Origin: Mimachlamys varia
Taxonomy: Eukaryota; Mollusca; Bivalvia; Pectinida; Pectinidae
Direction: 5' to 3'
Assembly (NCBI GenBank): GCA_947623455.1
Contig: OX392534.1
Span: 33,733,426-33,797,425 of the forward strand
Length of the DNA stretch: 64,000 nt
A program made the translations under genes and the position numbers. Below the pieces are notes generated by a model. It was given only the letters and a program-made list of their open reading frames with translations, was not told the origin of the DNA and did no database searches. The stretch's first letter is position 1, and each line of letters starts with the position of its first letter. Below are positions 52,001 through 61,436 of this stretch, piece after piece.

Positions 52001-55000
52001 TTCGTCCAAGGGCCATATTTAAAACGTTAAATGTCAAATATAGGAACATTTTGCGTGTTAGCTTGTGTTAAATTCGAACCTTGTAGACTGCCTGGGCCTC
52101 TAGCCAACCTTTAACTACTGCAGACTGCCTAGGCCTTGAGCAGACCTTAAATTACTGCAGACTACCTAGGCCTTTAGCAGACCTTAAAGTACTGCAGACT
52201 ACATGTTGTACCTAGGCCTTTAGCACTTGGGCTTCGGGAGTACAATTTCATACAATCATGTATTTATAGAATGGCTGGTACACAGAAAGATTTTGAAAAA
52301 TTGTACAAGCCATTTTATTTCATTAGACTAAAATCTGTTTATGAAGTTTTTTTTTGGGGGGGGGGGGGCAATTCTGTTGAAGGATGCACTGAAAGTTAAC
52401 TTTGTCCTCAAGAGTCATTTGAGTACAGAACTGGTACATTAAGGATATTTGGCCTCCAGTTGAGTTTTGAGTACTGAGTTTTCCACTGGGGACCAACAAG
52501 CACTGTAAGATGAACATTAACTGAGTATCTATATATACAGAACATTACCTGGGTCTCTAGCAGGCCTTTTTAGTACAGAACATTACCTGGGTCTCTAGCA
52601 GGCCTTTTTGTAGTACAGACATTTAAAATGTACAATATTTACAACAAAAACTGGGTCTCTAGCAAGCCTTTTGTAGTACAGAACATTACCTGGGTCTCTA
52701 GCAGGCCTTTTGTAGTTCAGAACATTACCTGGGCCTCTGGCAGGCCTTTTGTAGTACAGATCATTACCTGGGTCTCTAGCAGGCCTTTTTAGTACAGAAC
52801 ATTACCTAGGTCTCTAGCAGGCCTTTTTAGTACAGAACATTACCTGGGTCTCTAGCAGGCCTTTTTAGTACAGAACATTACCTAGGTCTCTAGCAGGCCT
52901 TTTTAGTACAGAACATTACCTGGGTCTCTAGCAGGCCTTTTTAGTACAGAACATTACCTAGGTCTCTAGCAGGCCTTTTTAGTACAGAACATTACCTGGG
53001 TCTCTAGCAGGCCTTTTTAGTACAGAACATTACCTAGGTCTCTAGCAGGCCTTTTTAGTACAGAACATTACCTGGGCCTCTAGCAGGCCTTTATAGTACA
53101 GAACATTACCTAGGCCTCTAGTAGGCCTTTTTAGTACAGAACATTACCTGGACATCTAACAGGCCTTTATAGTACAAAACATTACCTGGGCCTCTATAAG
53201 CTAGCAGGCCTTTTTAGTACAGAACATTACCTGGGCCTCTAGCAGGCCTTTTTAGTACAGAACATTACCTGGGTCTCTAGCAGGCCTTTTTAGTACAGAA
53301 CATTACCTGGGCCTCTTGTAGGCCTTTTTAGTACAAAACATAACCTGGGCCTCTAGCAGGCCTTTTTAGTACTGAACAATACCTGGGCCTTAAGCAGGCC
53401 TTTTTAATACAGAACATTACCTGGGCTTCTAGCAGGCCTTTTTAGTACAGAACATTACCTGGGCTTCTAGCAGGCCTTTTTAGTACAGAACATTACCTGG
53501 GTCTCTAGCAGGCCTTTTTAGTACAGAACATTACCTGGGTCTCTAGCAAGTCTTTTTAGTACAGAACATTACCTGGGCCTTTTGTACGCCTTTTGTAGTA
53601 CAGAATATTTCCTGGGCCTTTTGTACGCCTTTTGTAGTACAGAATATTTCCTTGGTCTCTAGCAGGCCTTTTTAGTACAGAACATTACCTGGGCCTCTTG
53701 TAGTCCTTTTTAACTTTACCTTGGCCTCCAGCATAGCTTGCATAGTGTGTGTGCTGGCAGGCTGCTGTTTTAATTGAACCTTTATTTGTTCTAACTCATC
53801 ACTTAGACGACTGTTATCCTGAAAACAATATAAACAGTATTTGTTTACAAATTATTATTATAATAACTAAACTAGAAACATGAAATATATGGTTCTGTAA
53901 GACATATGTAGAGTACACTCAGTAATTCAATATCAAAGTGATTTATTTTTGTATTTTCCTCGAAGTGTCGGCAAAACAATGCCATAACTCTTCATGCAAG
54001 CTCAAAGTCGACACCATGCAGAGCTATCAACACTGCCCTAGCTATTAGAATCTGCTTAGGAGATGCTTTGATAGTTCACAGAACATGAAGAAAGAACAGA
54101 ATGCAATTGCCAAGTCCTGTTAGTTACTACTAGATCGGGAATCGCTGGCTGTATCAAGCCGTTGATAACTGTAATTGTCTGCGAACTTACATTCTCTTTT
54201 TACCTTTAAGTTGGATTATAGTAATGTCCTAAGTGGCCGCTTGCAAGGGGCCGTAACTCTATAATATCATTATTATTTATATGTGACTGATTACTAAATT
54301 CATTTTACTGGTGGCCAGTACAATACAAGATGCAATCCAAATGTTTGGTATACACATACAGGGCACTAAAATGAACGGCTCCCATGTACCTACAGGAGCT
54401 TGCAATTGTTACTCTGTGTCAGTCATCTCAATGTTGTATGTCACAAAATCATGTTGTGGAATAGCTTACCATTCGCTATTAGAAAGTCAAAAATAACCTG
54501 GCAGTGTTTTTGCTACCTTGATTTTACAGCAACATGTATGTGCCTTATTGAATTGGGAGAATTTAGTAGGATTTTCAGATAAATTAAGAAAATATTCTTG
54601 AATTATGCTTCATTTTGGGAAAAAGCACAAATTTTGACTAGGGGAAACAGCCTTATATTGGCTGTAAAATGGGTAAACAAAATCACTGCCTGGCAAATTT
54701 CAAGAATGACATAAAGACCAACCTGATCAGGCCTGTATATTATAATTATTTAGGTGCTTTGTAGAGATGCCATGTACATTTATGTACATGTACATACCAC
54801 CATGTAATGATTTGTTTATAACATATATGCAATCAGCACATTGAGAGGATAGTCTTCTTACATTATAAAGGTGATTAACTCGTTCATCCCTGAAAATTCA
54901 TCATGAACCAATCCAACCATAGGACTGGAAGAGTTCAAACGTATTCAGGGATGTATGAGTTATTACTGTATACATTTTTGCTCATTGATCATGTGTAGAT

Positions 55001-56707
55001 CAAGAGTGCTTTAGATTACTTTTTCAAAATTATACGGGGCGCTATATATAAATATTGCTAATTATGTTTTATTCTCTCTAGATTGATTATGATTTTTACC
55101 TCTTTTGTGTCTGTTAGATCTTTTTCTCTATGACTAAGTGAAGCTTGTAGTTGTCGAACCTTCCTTTCACCTTCGATGACTTTTGTTTGTAATTTTTCCA
55201 TTTCTTGTCTTTCCGCTTCTATCTTTTGAGCGGAACTAGACAATCCTTTACTTTGTAACATTTCTAATAATTTTTTAATACTCTCATCTCTTGCTGATAA
55301 AGTCTGCTTCTGAGTTTCTATTCGTATCTCCATTTCTTCCACTGTCTTTTTCAGGATCACTATTTCTTTGGATTGTTTGTCCTTTTCCCGTTGTAGAATT
55401 TCAATTTCCTGTTGTGATATTTGACGACTGACATCAACATCTTCACACCCAAACAGCTTTGACTCCATATCCTTGATGGTTGATGCCTGTTTCTGTAAAA
55501 AAAAAAAAAAGACTTATGTTTATATTGAAAGAAACAACAGTAACTTTTTAATGGCTATAATTTATACAGTGTCTGTATTTTAGACTTAAGATTGCATGTG
55601 AAATTCAGCACTAAAATGTACAGAAGGAAATTAAAAGTGGATGCATTTTTTTTTGTTTATTTTTCCCTTGAAAAAGTTGAAAGAATAAAAAAGCACAAAG
55701 TTAGTCACCTTGAATTCCGCTTGCGCTACCTTCAGTTGTTCATTCAACAAGCAATATTTGGCACTTTCTTCTTTCCGTAAAGCTCGCTCCTTCTTCAATT
55801 CAGGACTCCAAAATGTTTTAATACTATTCATACTTGAACTAAGTTTATCTTTTGTAGAATCTAACTCTTGTTGCAATTTGGCACATTCTTTGTTCAAATC
55901 AGCTATTTGGGCTTGAAAATCCAATATCAAAGTATCCCTAAAACTTCTCATATCTTGGTCACGATAATGTTTCATTTCCTGAGAATTGAACAGTTGGGTT
56001 GTGAAGTCTGGTCTTTCTGATGACCTCGATCTTCCAAAGGGTTGTTCAGAACGCTCCAAGGACCGTGCACCCATATGTGGGTATTCTCTATCTACTGACC
56101 TATCACATTTGTTATTAGCAGAAAATCCCAACGAAGATCTTGGGCTTCCTGCTGGACTAATACCGATATCTCCTCGAGCAGAGAGCTGTAACCTGTCTAA
56201 ATTCCGCTCCAACGACCGTTCACCCATGAATAATCCATGCTGGTGATCTCTTTCGTACCGATCCTTCAAAGCTCGGACATTGAGACTATTTGTATTACTG
56301 TTTGTAGGACTATTGTAGGGACTTTTGGATGAACTAGGTGATGGCATGGTGTTGGCACTGCCTATACCATCTATCATACTGTAGCTTGACCCATGATTCA
56401 TACTTGGATACCCGGCCGTGAAGGACTGCATTGTGTCATTGGGAAGATTGATTGCACTGTTAGACTGAACACTTTGGTTTCCTTGTGACTTTTTATCCTC
56501 TTTTGATCCACCAGAACTCCTCCTGGACCTCGAGAAGAGATTCTTTGGTAGGGATCCACTGAACAACTTTGAACCCGACCCATGACTTGGACTCTTGTTA
56601 TTTGACTTCTTCTCTAAACTATTCTGATCGTGTGGTCTCTCCTCGGGACTGTGTTCATTCGAGGAGGTCTGAGACTGAGACCGTTTCTTGGATTTACTTC
56701 GAAACAT
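40033..56707 (-). CDS. ERC: ERC/ELKS/CAST (Bruchpilot-related) active-zone scaffold
   Basis: Fifteen coding exons join with consistent phases into 1123 residues: 56707-55709, 55492-55100, 53818-53720, 51835-51680, 51366-51199, 49653-49486, 48521-48361, 47563-47440, 47174-47034, 46384-46191, 44725-44590, 44412-44281, 43742-43588, 42066-41919 and 40230-40033. ERC proteins are presynaptic and cortical coiled-coil scaffolds that bind RIM, liprin-alpha, Rab6 and calcium channels. Residues 1-270 are Ser/Arg-rich and disordered-looking. Residues 289-313 contain SMNSIKTFWSPELKKERAL, almost identical to vertebrate ERC1/2. Exon 2 has ARDESIKKLLEMLQSKGL, exon 11 EKKKSAHLLEEARKRE, exon 14 QEAIQAAISEKDANIALLE and exon 15 TQNRMKLI, all ERC landmarks in order. 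Residues about 270-1060 are predicted coiled coil. The length matches vertebrate ERC1. The C terminus ends TATADAS instead of the RIM-binding GIWA motif and contains a duplicated RGSTPDKS. Most introns are phase 0. The 5' UTR and promoter were not resolved. Confidence 0.95.
40656..40956. repeat. GGTACC-rich element with AGGGCTGGG-type inverted ends
   Basis: Left end AAGGGCTGGGCAGTTTTACC, right end TTTTGTGGTACCCAGCTCT. The interior is full of CCATGGTA/TACCATGG half-palindromes. It sits in the last ERC intron. The TIR interpretation is tentative. Confidence 0.5.
43330..43545 (-). repeat. tRNA-derived SINE, family 2
   Basis: On the minus strand: an A-box-like TAGTTCAATTGGTTGAGGAT, then a B-box in TTTCAGGTTCAAACCCTGG, then GTGTTGCCATAAATTTTTCC. 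The head is tRNA-like but lacks a full cloverleaf. It differs from family 1 in body and tail. It lies in ERC intron 13. Confidence 0.65.
44542..44592 (-). other. Triplicated splice donor at ERC exon 11
   Basis: Exon 11 ends CTACAG|GTAAGG at 44590/44589. The next 24 nt repeat the exon end (GTGCCACACTGCTACAG) and finish at a second intact CAG|GTAAGG donor (44566/44565). A further 24 nt end at CAT|GTAAGG (44542/44541). Each extension is 24 nt, has no stop, and would add VRGATLLQ and then VRDATLLH in frame. The exon's own DDATQLQ is the template. Confidence 0.85.
44759..44930. repeat. pogo/Tigger-like MITE, copy 2
   Basis: Left TATAGTAAAACCCAACTTAC, right GAAGTTTGGTTTTACTGTA. The interior has ACTCAAATACCCCTCATTCA. 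It lies in ERC intron 10, just upstream (on -) of exon 11. Confidence 0.8.
45112..45914. repeat. 73-bp minisatellite (11 copies) with paired E-boxes
   Basis: Period 73 (for example 45181, 45254 and 45327). The unit contains CACCTGTAAACCAAGCAGGT followed by G, so CACCTG and CAGGTG face each other across 9 bp. It also has GACATTTTAATGTC, a near-palindrome. Two unit types differ at ACTTATGCTTAAT versus ACTTACACTGAAT, and the second type clusters in copies 8-10. The array lies in ERC intron 10. Confidence 0.95.
46680..46915. repeat. GGTCAAAG-rich repeat in ERC intron 9
   Basis: About eight occurrences of GGGTCAAAG or AGGTCAAAG spaced by 20-45 bp, often preceded by ACTGTTGG. It includes a TCAAAGGTCA (46690 region). 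Degenerate and similar in style to the array at 23500. Confidence 0.6.
48563..48704. repeat. pogo/Tigger-like MITE, copy 3
   Basis: Left TACAATAAAACCTCATTTAC, right AAGTTGGGTTTTACTGTA. The interior has ACTTTGTTTGGTCCCGACCA. It lies in ERC intron 6, just upstream (on -) of exon 7. Confidence 0.8.
49693..49980 (-). repeat. TTAA-flanked transposon family, inverted copy
   Basis: Left ATTAAAGGCCCAATATACGT, right ACGTATATGGGGTCTTTAAT. Its left half is the reverse complement of the right end of the 50451 copy, so it lies in the opposite orientation. It sits in the ERC intron between exons 5 and 6. Confidence 0.8.
50451..50849 (+). repeat. TTAA-flanked transposon family, longest copy
   Basis: Left TTAAAGGCCCAATATATGTA, right ACATATATCAGGCCTTTAA. 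The interior shares ACCGGTTCAGCAGCAGTTGA and AGTGGGCCC with the 18485 copy. About 400 bp. TTAA at both ends is compatible with a piggyBac-type target, but no transposase is present. Confidence 0.8.
51930..53719. repeat. 38-bp minisatellite derived from the exon 3 splice donor
   Basis: About 30 copies of a 38-bp unit (ATTACCTGGGTCTCTAGCAG, then GCCTTTTTAGTACAGAAC on +) lie between about 52530 and 53719, with older, diverged copies back to about 51930. On the ERC-sense minus strand every unit reads GAGACCCAG|GTAATG, a near-consensus splice donor. The array abuts the true exon 3 donor GAGGCCAAG|GTAAAG, which aligns to the unit. Between 52790 and 53080 units alternate GGG/AGG, giving a 76-bp higher-order period. 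It fills ERC intron 3. Confidence 0.95.
54875..54963. repeat. MITE family A, copy 5 (reverse)
   Basis: TAACTCGTTCATCCCTGAAA at the left, ATTCAGGGATGTATGAGTTA at the right, and core CATGAACCAATCCAACCATA, the reverse orientation of the other copies. It lies in ERC intron 2. Confidence 0.8.
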
Positions 56708-57952
56708 GGTGACGATTGCGAATAAAGGAAACGATTATTTACAGAAGTAATATTGCACTTATTAACACAACATTGATATAATCGTCCCCAAACCGTATCT
56801 CAGGACGCATCCTCGATAGGATGGTCATGGTTTAGATGCACAGCTGAGACGAGCTGCACCCTGCTCGCGGACCGAAGATGTCATTATACTCAAAATCAGC
56901 ATGATATTGCCCTTTGTAGGCCTCACGCGAGGCGCATCGTGGTAATCGAAACTTTGGTCAAATGTACATGTCGCCACCAAACATCACATGATGCATTAAT
57001 TTGCAACTCCCGGTCAAGTTTTCGGCCTCTTCTCATCAGCAACCCTCTTCTCTAATTAATATTTATGCACCGTCTATATCCGGTAAACCAATATTTCGAA
57101 ATGAAAACTCTAAAAATACGAAACGAAACACACACACATATTTGTAGAAAATTTGGTATTGTAACATAACGTCTGCAGAAGTATGAAATTTCCTATACAA
57201 GAAAAAAATATATCGACATATTTTAATATTAATTTAGAAAAATATGAATAACATGTCTTCTAAAATTATATAAGTTCTTATAAACTACTGACAGTATGGC
57301 ACGAAGCTGAGATCGTATAGCAGGGGCATATTGCAGCACCACTATGATAGATCATATTTCACAGACACTTTCCAGATGTTATTTTATGTAGAGTATTGTA
57401 GTATGTATACGTGTATTTTTTAGATAACGATGAGCTTTGAACAAGGCATATGGATTGAAAGATTTAAGTGTCTTTTGAACAAAGGTATACGTTAGAAAAA
57501 TCCAAGTTTTAAGAATGTTTCCAGAACTTGTAACTTCATTCTTCTAAACAATTAAGAAGCTGTCTGCTACAGACTATACTGGGTTTGACCACGGTTTGTC
57601 TATATGTATAATTGACCTACATCGGCTGATATGATAAACTTCAATTAAATACTTTTGATACACACGCGTATGTATATATATATATATACACGAACTGATG
57701 GGGAAAACCGGGGGTGGGAGGCAGGGGGTCACAAGAGCAGCCAGATTGTGTTATCCCGCACAAGGGCTATCTTATCTCTGACATACCTTGTTGTTAGCAC
57801 GCCGAACATGTGGCGAAATATTCAGTACGAACCACCAGATTAATTCACTCATATTACTGTGGATACCTATTCCAAAACTTAATGTATATATAATGCAGTA
57901 CTTTTTTCTTGCTTAAAGTCGATCGCTTCAACATCTGGCCTCGGTACTATAC
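56708..57952. other. Upstream region of ERC
   Basis: GC rises at 56780-57060, consistent with a 5' UTR or promoter, but no TATA box or clear initiator was identified. A TATATATATATATATA microsatellite lies at about 57671. No other gene was seen. Confidence 0.4.
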
Positions 57953-58088
57953 CCGGTTTCATCAATGGAATTCCTTAACATGAAATTCTCCTTGGGAAAG
58001 CATTACAGAATTCATGGGGGAAATCTTATGTTAAAGTTGAGAAATTTTAAGTTATAGGGATTTCCCTAAGTTAGGGTTGATGAAACCG
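57953..58088. repeat. Palindromic MITE family C, copy 1
   Basis: Left CCGGTTTCATCAATGGAATT, right AAGTTAGGGTTGATGAAACC. Internal mirrored CCTTAACATGAAATTCTCC and GAGAAATTTTAAGTTATAGG. It is related to 59786-59937. Confidence 0.75.
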
Positions 58089-58134
58089 GGGCCTGGATTT
58101 ATTATATAAAATCATATTGGAATCGTGGCCATCC

Positions 58135-58776
58135 GTGATATCAGAGACGTATATTATTGTGTTTTATTACATAATGCATTTGAATTTCCTTAACCATTAC
58201 TAGTGAAATGAACTATTGCACGGCTAAAATGACTATTACACGGTCACGTGCGAACTATTGAACACCGCGTGACGTTTCCTACCGTTTCAAGTTTAAGCGT
58301 CAAAGTCAGTAAGATGTCAATGCTGCCAGACAACAGGCATGGCGATTTCTACAGGAGAGTTGAGATTTGGAGTCGCAAATAAATACGGACTGATATTTTG
58401 TTATTACTCAGATAATCGAATATTTAGTAAATTACCCTTTTTTTTTTACATGCCAGAGTTCACGCGATATATTATAAAATTGATCTATTCATATTTAAAA
58501 AAAAACAAAACATTTAAATAAAATAAACAATTTCAGTTATTCAAAGAGTGTTTTAGTGATTATGTAATAAAACAGGTATATCATGGGTGTCAGTGCAATA
58601 GTCCAGAATATTTGACACGAGGTACTGGTAATCGACCGATGTCCTATTGCACCCGGCCTTTGGCCACTTGCGATAGAACATCGGTCGATTACCAGTACCT
58701 CGTCTCAAATATTCTGGACTATTGCACAGACACCCATGATATATTTGTATATTCTATATACGTCTCTGGTGGTATA
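58135..58776. repeat. 642-bp element with GATATCAGAGACGTATA inverted ends
   Basis: Left end GATATCAGAGACGTATATTA, right end CTATATACGTCTCTGGTGGT. The body includes a CACGTGCG/CGCGTGACG stretch near 58240-58275 and carries the palindrome at 58577-58743. No open frame of transposase size. Confidence 0.6.
58577..58743. repeat. Near-perfect 167-bp palindrome (MITE family D)
   Basis: Arms of about 75 bp: TATATCATGGGTGTCAGTGC through GGTAATCGACCGATGT, mirrored by ACATCGGTCGATTACCAGTA through CACCCATGATATA, around a GGCCTTTGGCC-bearing loop. Arms differ by only a few bases, implying recent insertion or correction. Confidence 0.9.
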
Positions 58777-59216
58777 TAATTGATACGTGAAAACATGCTT
58801 ACGTTCCGGAGTTTACATTACAACATTTTACATTTGTCTTCGCAACTTCCCTTGGGATGTTTAGTATAGAGTGATACCACCGTATCTTTTCTACGCTAAA
58901 CATTTAATTTACTAAACATACATAAATTGACATATTTGCATCACATGTGTAAAATACAACAGTTAGTGTTTGCTTCACGTGTGTTTGCTTTAGATATCTT
59001 TCTTAATATTTGCTTATTGACATGCTCAAGTTTACATGCTAGATGATATATAGTGATATATGGATGCTCAACAACATGCTATACAATAAATATATATATA
59101 AATGCTGAATTACACGCTAGATATATATATATGCTCATTTACATGCCATATATCTACATTTGATATCTACTCATTTATATGCTAGATCTATATCGACTCA
59201 TTCTTATACAGTTCAC

Positions 59217-59262
59217 GATATCAGAGACGTATAAACGCTTTATACGTCTCTGACGGTATCGA
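59217..59262. repeat. Hairpin made of the 58135 element's ends
   Basis: GATATCAGAGACGTATAAAC is followed immediately by GCTTTATACGTCTCTGACGG. It looks like the two termini of the 58135-58776 element with the interior removed. Confidence 0.7.
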
Positions 59263-59709
59263 TACATTTATGAATAAGATATTCTGAGCATCCGCATGCT
59301 AGATATCGACTCCATTGTAACCAGATATCCGTCCGGTTTTAAGAAAGTATCTGGTACATTGATATATGATTGATAGAATTTCTTAAATATTTGAAAGAAA
59401 TTGGTTTTAAATTGTAGAAGAAAATATCCAGACAAGATTGTAAAATATGTAAAGGGCAATAACTCTTCCAAACATACATAAATGTACTTCCAACCTGTGT
59501 TCACACCTTGGGTCAATTTTCGATAAAATTGCCCTGTAAGCTTTATCATCATCGAGGGACAGTTTTTTTATCGTAAATTGAATTACCCCACCTCAATGCA
59601 CTCTTTATATAAGCTTTATGACATCGAGGGGGTATTTTTATCGAAAATTGAACTGAACTCCACCAAAGTGTAGTAAACTTCTCTGAACACATTAGTTTAA
59701 GTCCAAAAC

Positions 59710-59961
59710 TAGCCCGAGTTTCCTCTGGCCCCGACACTATATCCCACACCAGACATGTTCATCTGTCAGTTCAAATGTCTAAGTCTGGTTTCATAACTTA
59801 AAAATCTCCATAGGAAAGCATTACTGAAGTTAAGGGGAAAATCCTTTGCTAAGGAACTTTCCTTAAATTCTGTAATGCTGTTCTTTGGAGATTTTTAAGT
59901 TAAGGAGTTTCCTTAAGTTATGGAACGTTGACGAAACCATGGCCAGAGGAAACTCGGGCTA
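59710..59961. repeat. 252-bp TIR element with 9-bp target duplication
   Basis: Left TAGCCCGAGTTTCCTCTGGC, right GCCAGAGGAAACTCGGGCTA, with a perfect inverted match of at least 20 bp. GTCCAAAAC is duplicated exactly on both sides. A 9-bp duplication is typical of Mutator-like elements; the class is inference. Confidence 0.85.
59786..59937. repeat. Palindromic MITE family C, copy 2 (nested)
   Basis: Left GGTTTCATAACTTAAAAATC, right TAAGTTATGGAACGTTGACG followed by AAACC. The arms mirror AAAATCTCC/GGAGATTTTTAAG. It lies inside the 59710-59961 element. Confidence 0.7.
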
Positions 59962-60262
59962 GTCCAAAACAAGCTGTAACAAATTCTCAGGTCCCTGTGG
60001 AACAGTTTAAAATCATAATCAAAATTATGAATATTTGCATTTTATGGGTCATTATCATGTGTGTAGCAGGTGAACGTAGTGAGTTGTACACTAACAGTCA
60101 GGTCTGCCAATCACTTAATTGTTTAGACATAATTATATTCAAAGTTTGTGCAAGTCGTTACTGAAGCGCACGTGTTTTCTATGTTTTGTATGAGTTATCT
60201 CCCTTGGACCGCCGGCTGACAGGCGGTGCGACATGAGCACAAATTAGTGTTTGTACCACATG

Positions 60263-60440
60263 TACAGGGACCTGAGAATTTGTTACAGCTAGTTTTGGAC
60301 CTAAAATAGTGTGTTTAGAGTAATTCTAAACATTGGGGTGGGGGTGGGGGGGGGGGGGGGGTGTGTTAAGATCAATTTTCGATAAAAATGCCCCCTAAAT
60401 GGTCATAAACTAGCTGTAACAAATTCTCAGGTCCCTGTAG
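60263..60440. repeat. MITE family B, copy 3
   Basis: Left TACAGGGACCTGAGAATTTG, right CAAATTCTCAGGTCCCTGTA. The interior has a long G run at about 60342-60361. GTTTGTACCA occurs just left (60249) and immediately right (60441), the likely target duplication with a short insertion on the left. Confidence 0.85.
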
Positions 60441-61013
60441 TTTGTACCATATAACATGAGTCAATTTAATGGGTCTTATTGATCTTCGTTCCTTGAAAAA
60501 CCATAACAATTTTACATGATCTAAAGAAAAAACCCCAAAACAAAACAACATAATAGGCCTATATACGATAACAGAACACACATATAGCACATTTTTGAAC
60601 GGCATTTATATTTACGCTCGTTCAATATTTAAAAGAGAAATTTCCTTATTATTTATACATGAAGTATTCACAGTCTATTGACATACGAGGCGTTCACATT
60701 TAATTTTCATAAGAGAAGGTGATTTTCGCACAGATGATTGAATACAAACTGGTTTGAATATTATTCCTTATAAAAAGGATTATATAGTAAAATGCTCAAA
60801 AGTATTTATAAGTTCCACTTTAAAGTAAGCCTTCCAATACATAATGTTGAACAGCACCGGGAAAAGTTCTCGTTGATATTTAATAAGTTTGATTTTAGTA
60901 CATTTTTGTGTATATTAAATAACTACAGTCATAACATATAAATGTATATGCATCTTAGTGATGGCTGGTTAGGACTTAAGTGTCCACGATATACAGAAAG
61001 GTGCGGATTACTA
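60441..61013. other. AT-rich intergenic stretch
   Basis: No gene or repeat recognised. Confidence 0.4.
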
Positions 61014-61227
61014 TGTTTGGTTTGGTTTATTTTGTTTTACGTCATATTATCAACCAGGGTCATTTAAGGACGTGTCAAGTTTTGAAGGTGGAGGAAAGCC
61101 GAAGTACCCGGAGAAAAACCACCGACCTACGTTCAGTACCTCAGTTCAGTGGGATTTCAACTCGCAACCCAGAAGTGGAGGACTAGTGGTAGAATCCTGG
61201 AACACCTTAACCACCCGGCCACCGCGG
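61014..61227 (-). repeat. tRNA-derived SINE, family 1, copy 3
   Basis: On the minus strand: CCGCGGTGGCCGGGTGGTTA, then GGGTTGCGAGTTGAAATCCC, the shared body GGTCGGTGGTTTTTCTCCGG, and the tail AAACAAAATAAACCAAACC. Confidence 0.85.
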
Positions 61228-61436
61228 ATACATGTACATGTAAATACAGTATATGGAGCACCGTTTTACATTTTACTCCATTTAAATATTATCACTAAAA
61301 CGGTTTAGTGATATCACCAATTCATTGTAGTGATGATCACCCATTCATTATGATGATCTCACCAAATCGATATACACCGTAGTGATATCAACACATCGAT
61401 TTGGTGATACATTGGTGTGATGCCATCCTCGATATC

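Larger units (their letters stand above)
59505..60000. repeat. MITE family B copy interrupted by another insertion
   Basis: The interior TCAATTTTCGATAAAATTGC and right-arm sequence run to GTCCAAAAC at 59701-59709. They resume at GTCCAAAAC (59962) and finish CAAATTCTCAGGTCCCTGTGG at 60000. The left arm is missing. Confidence 0.75.
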
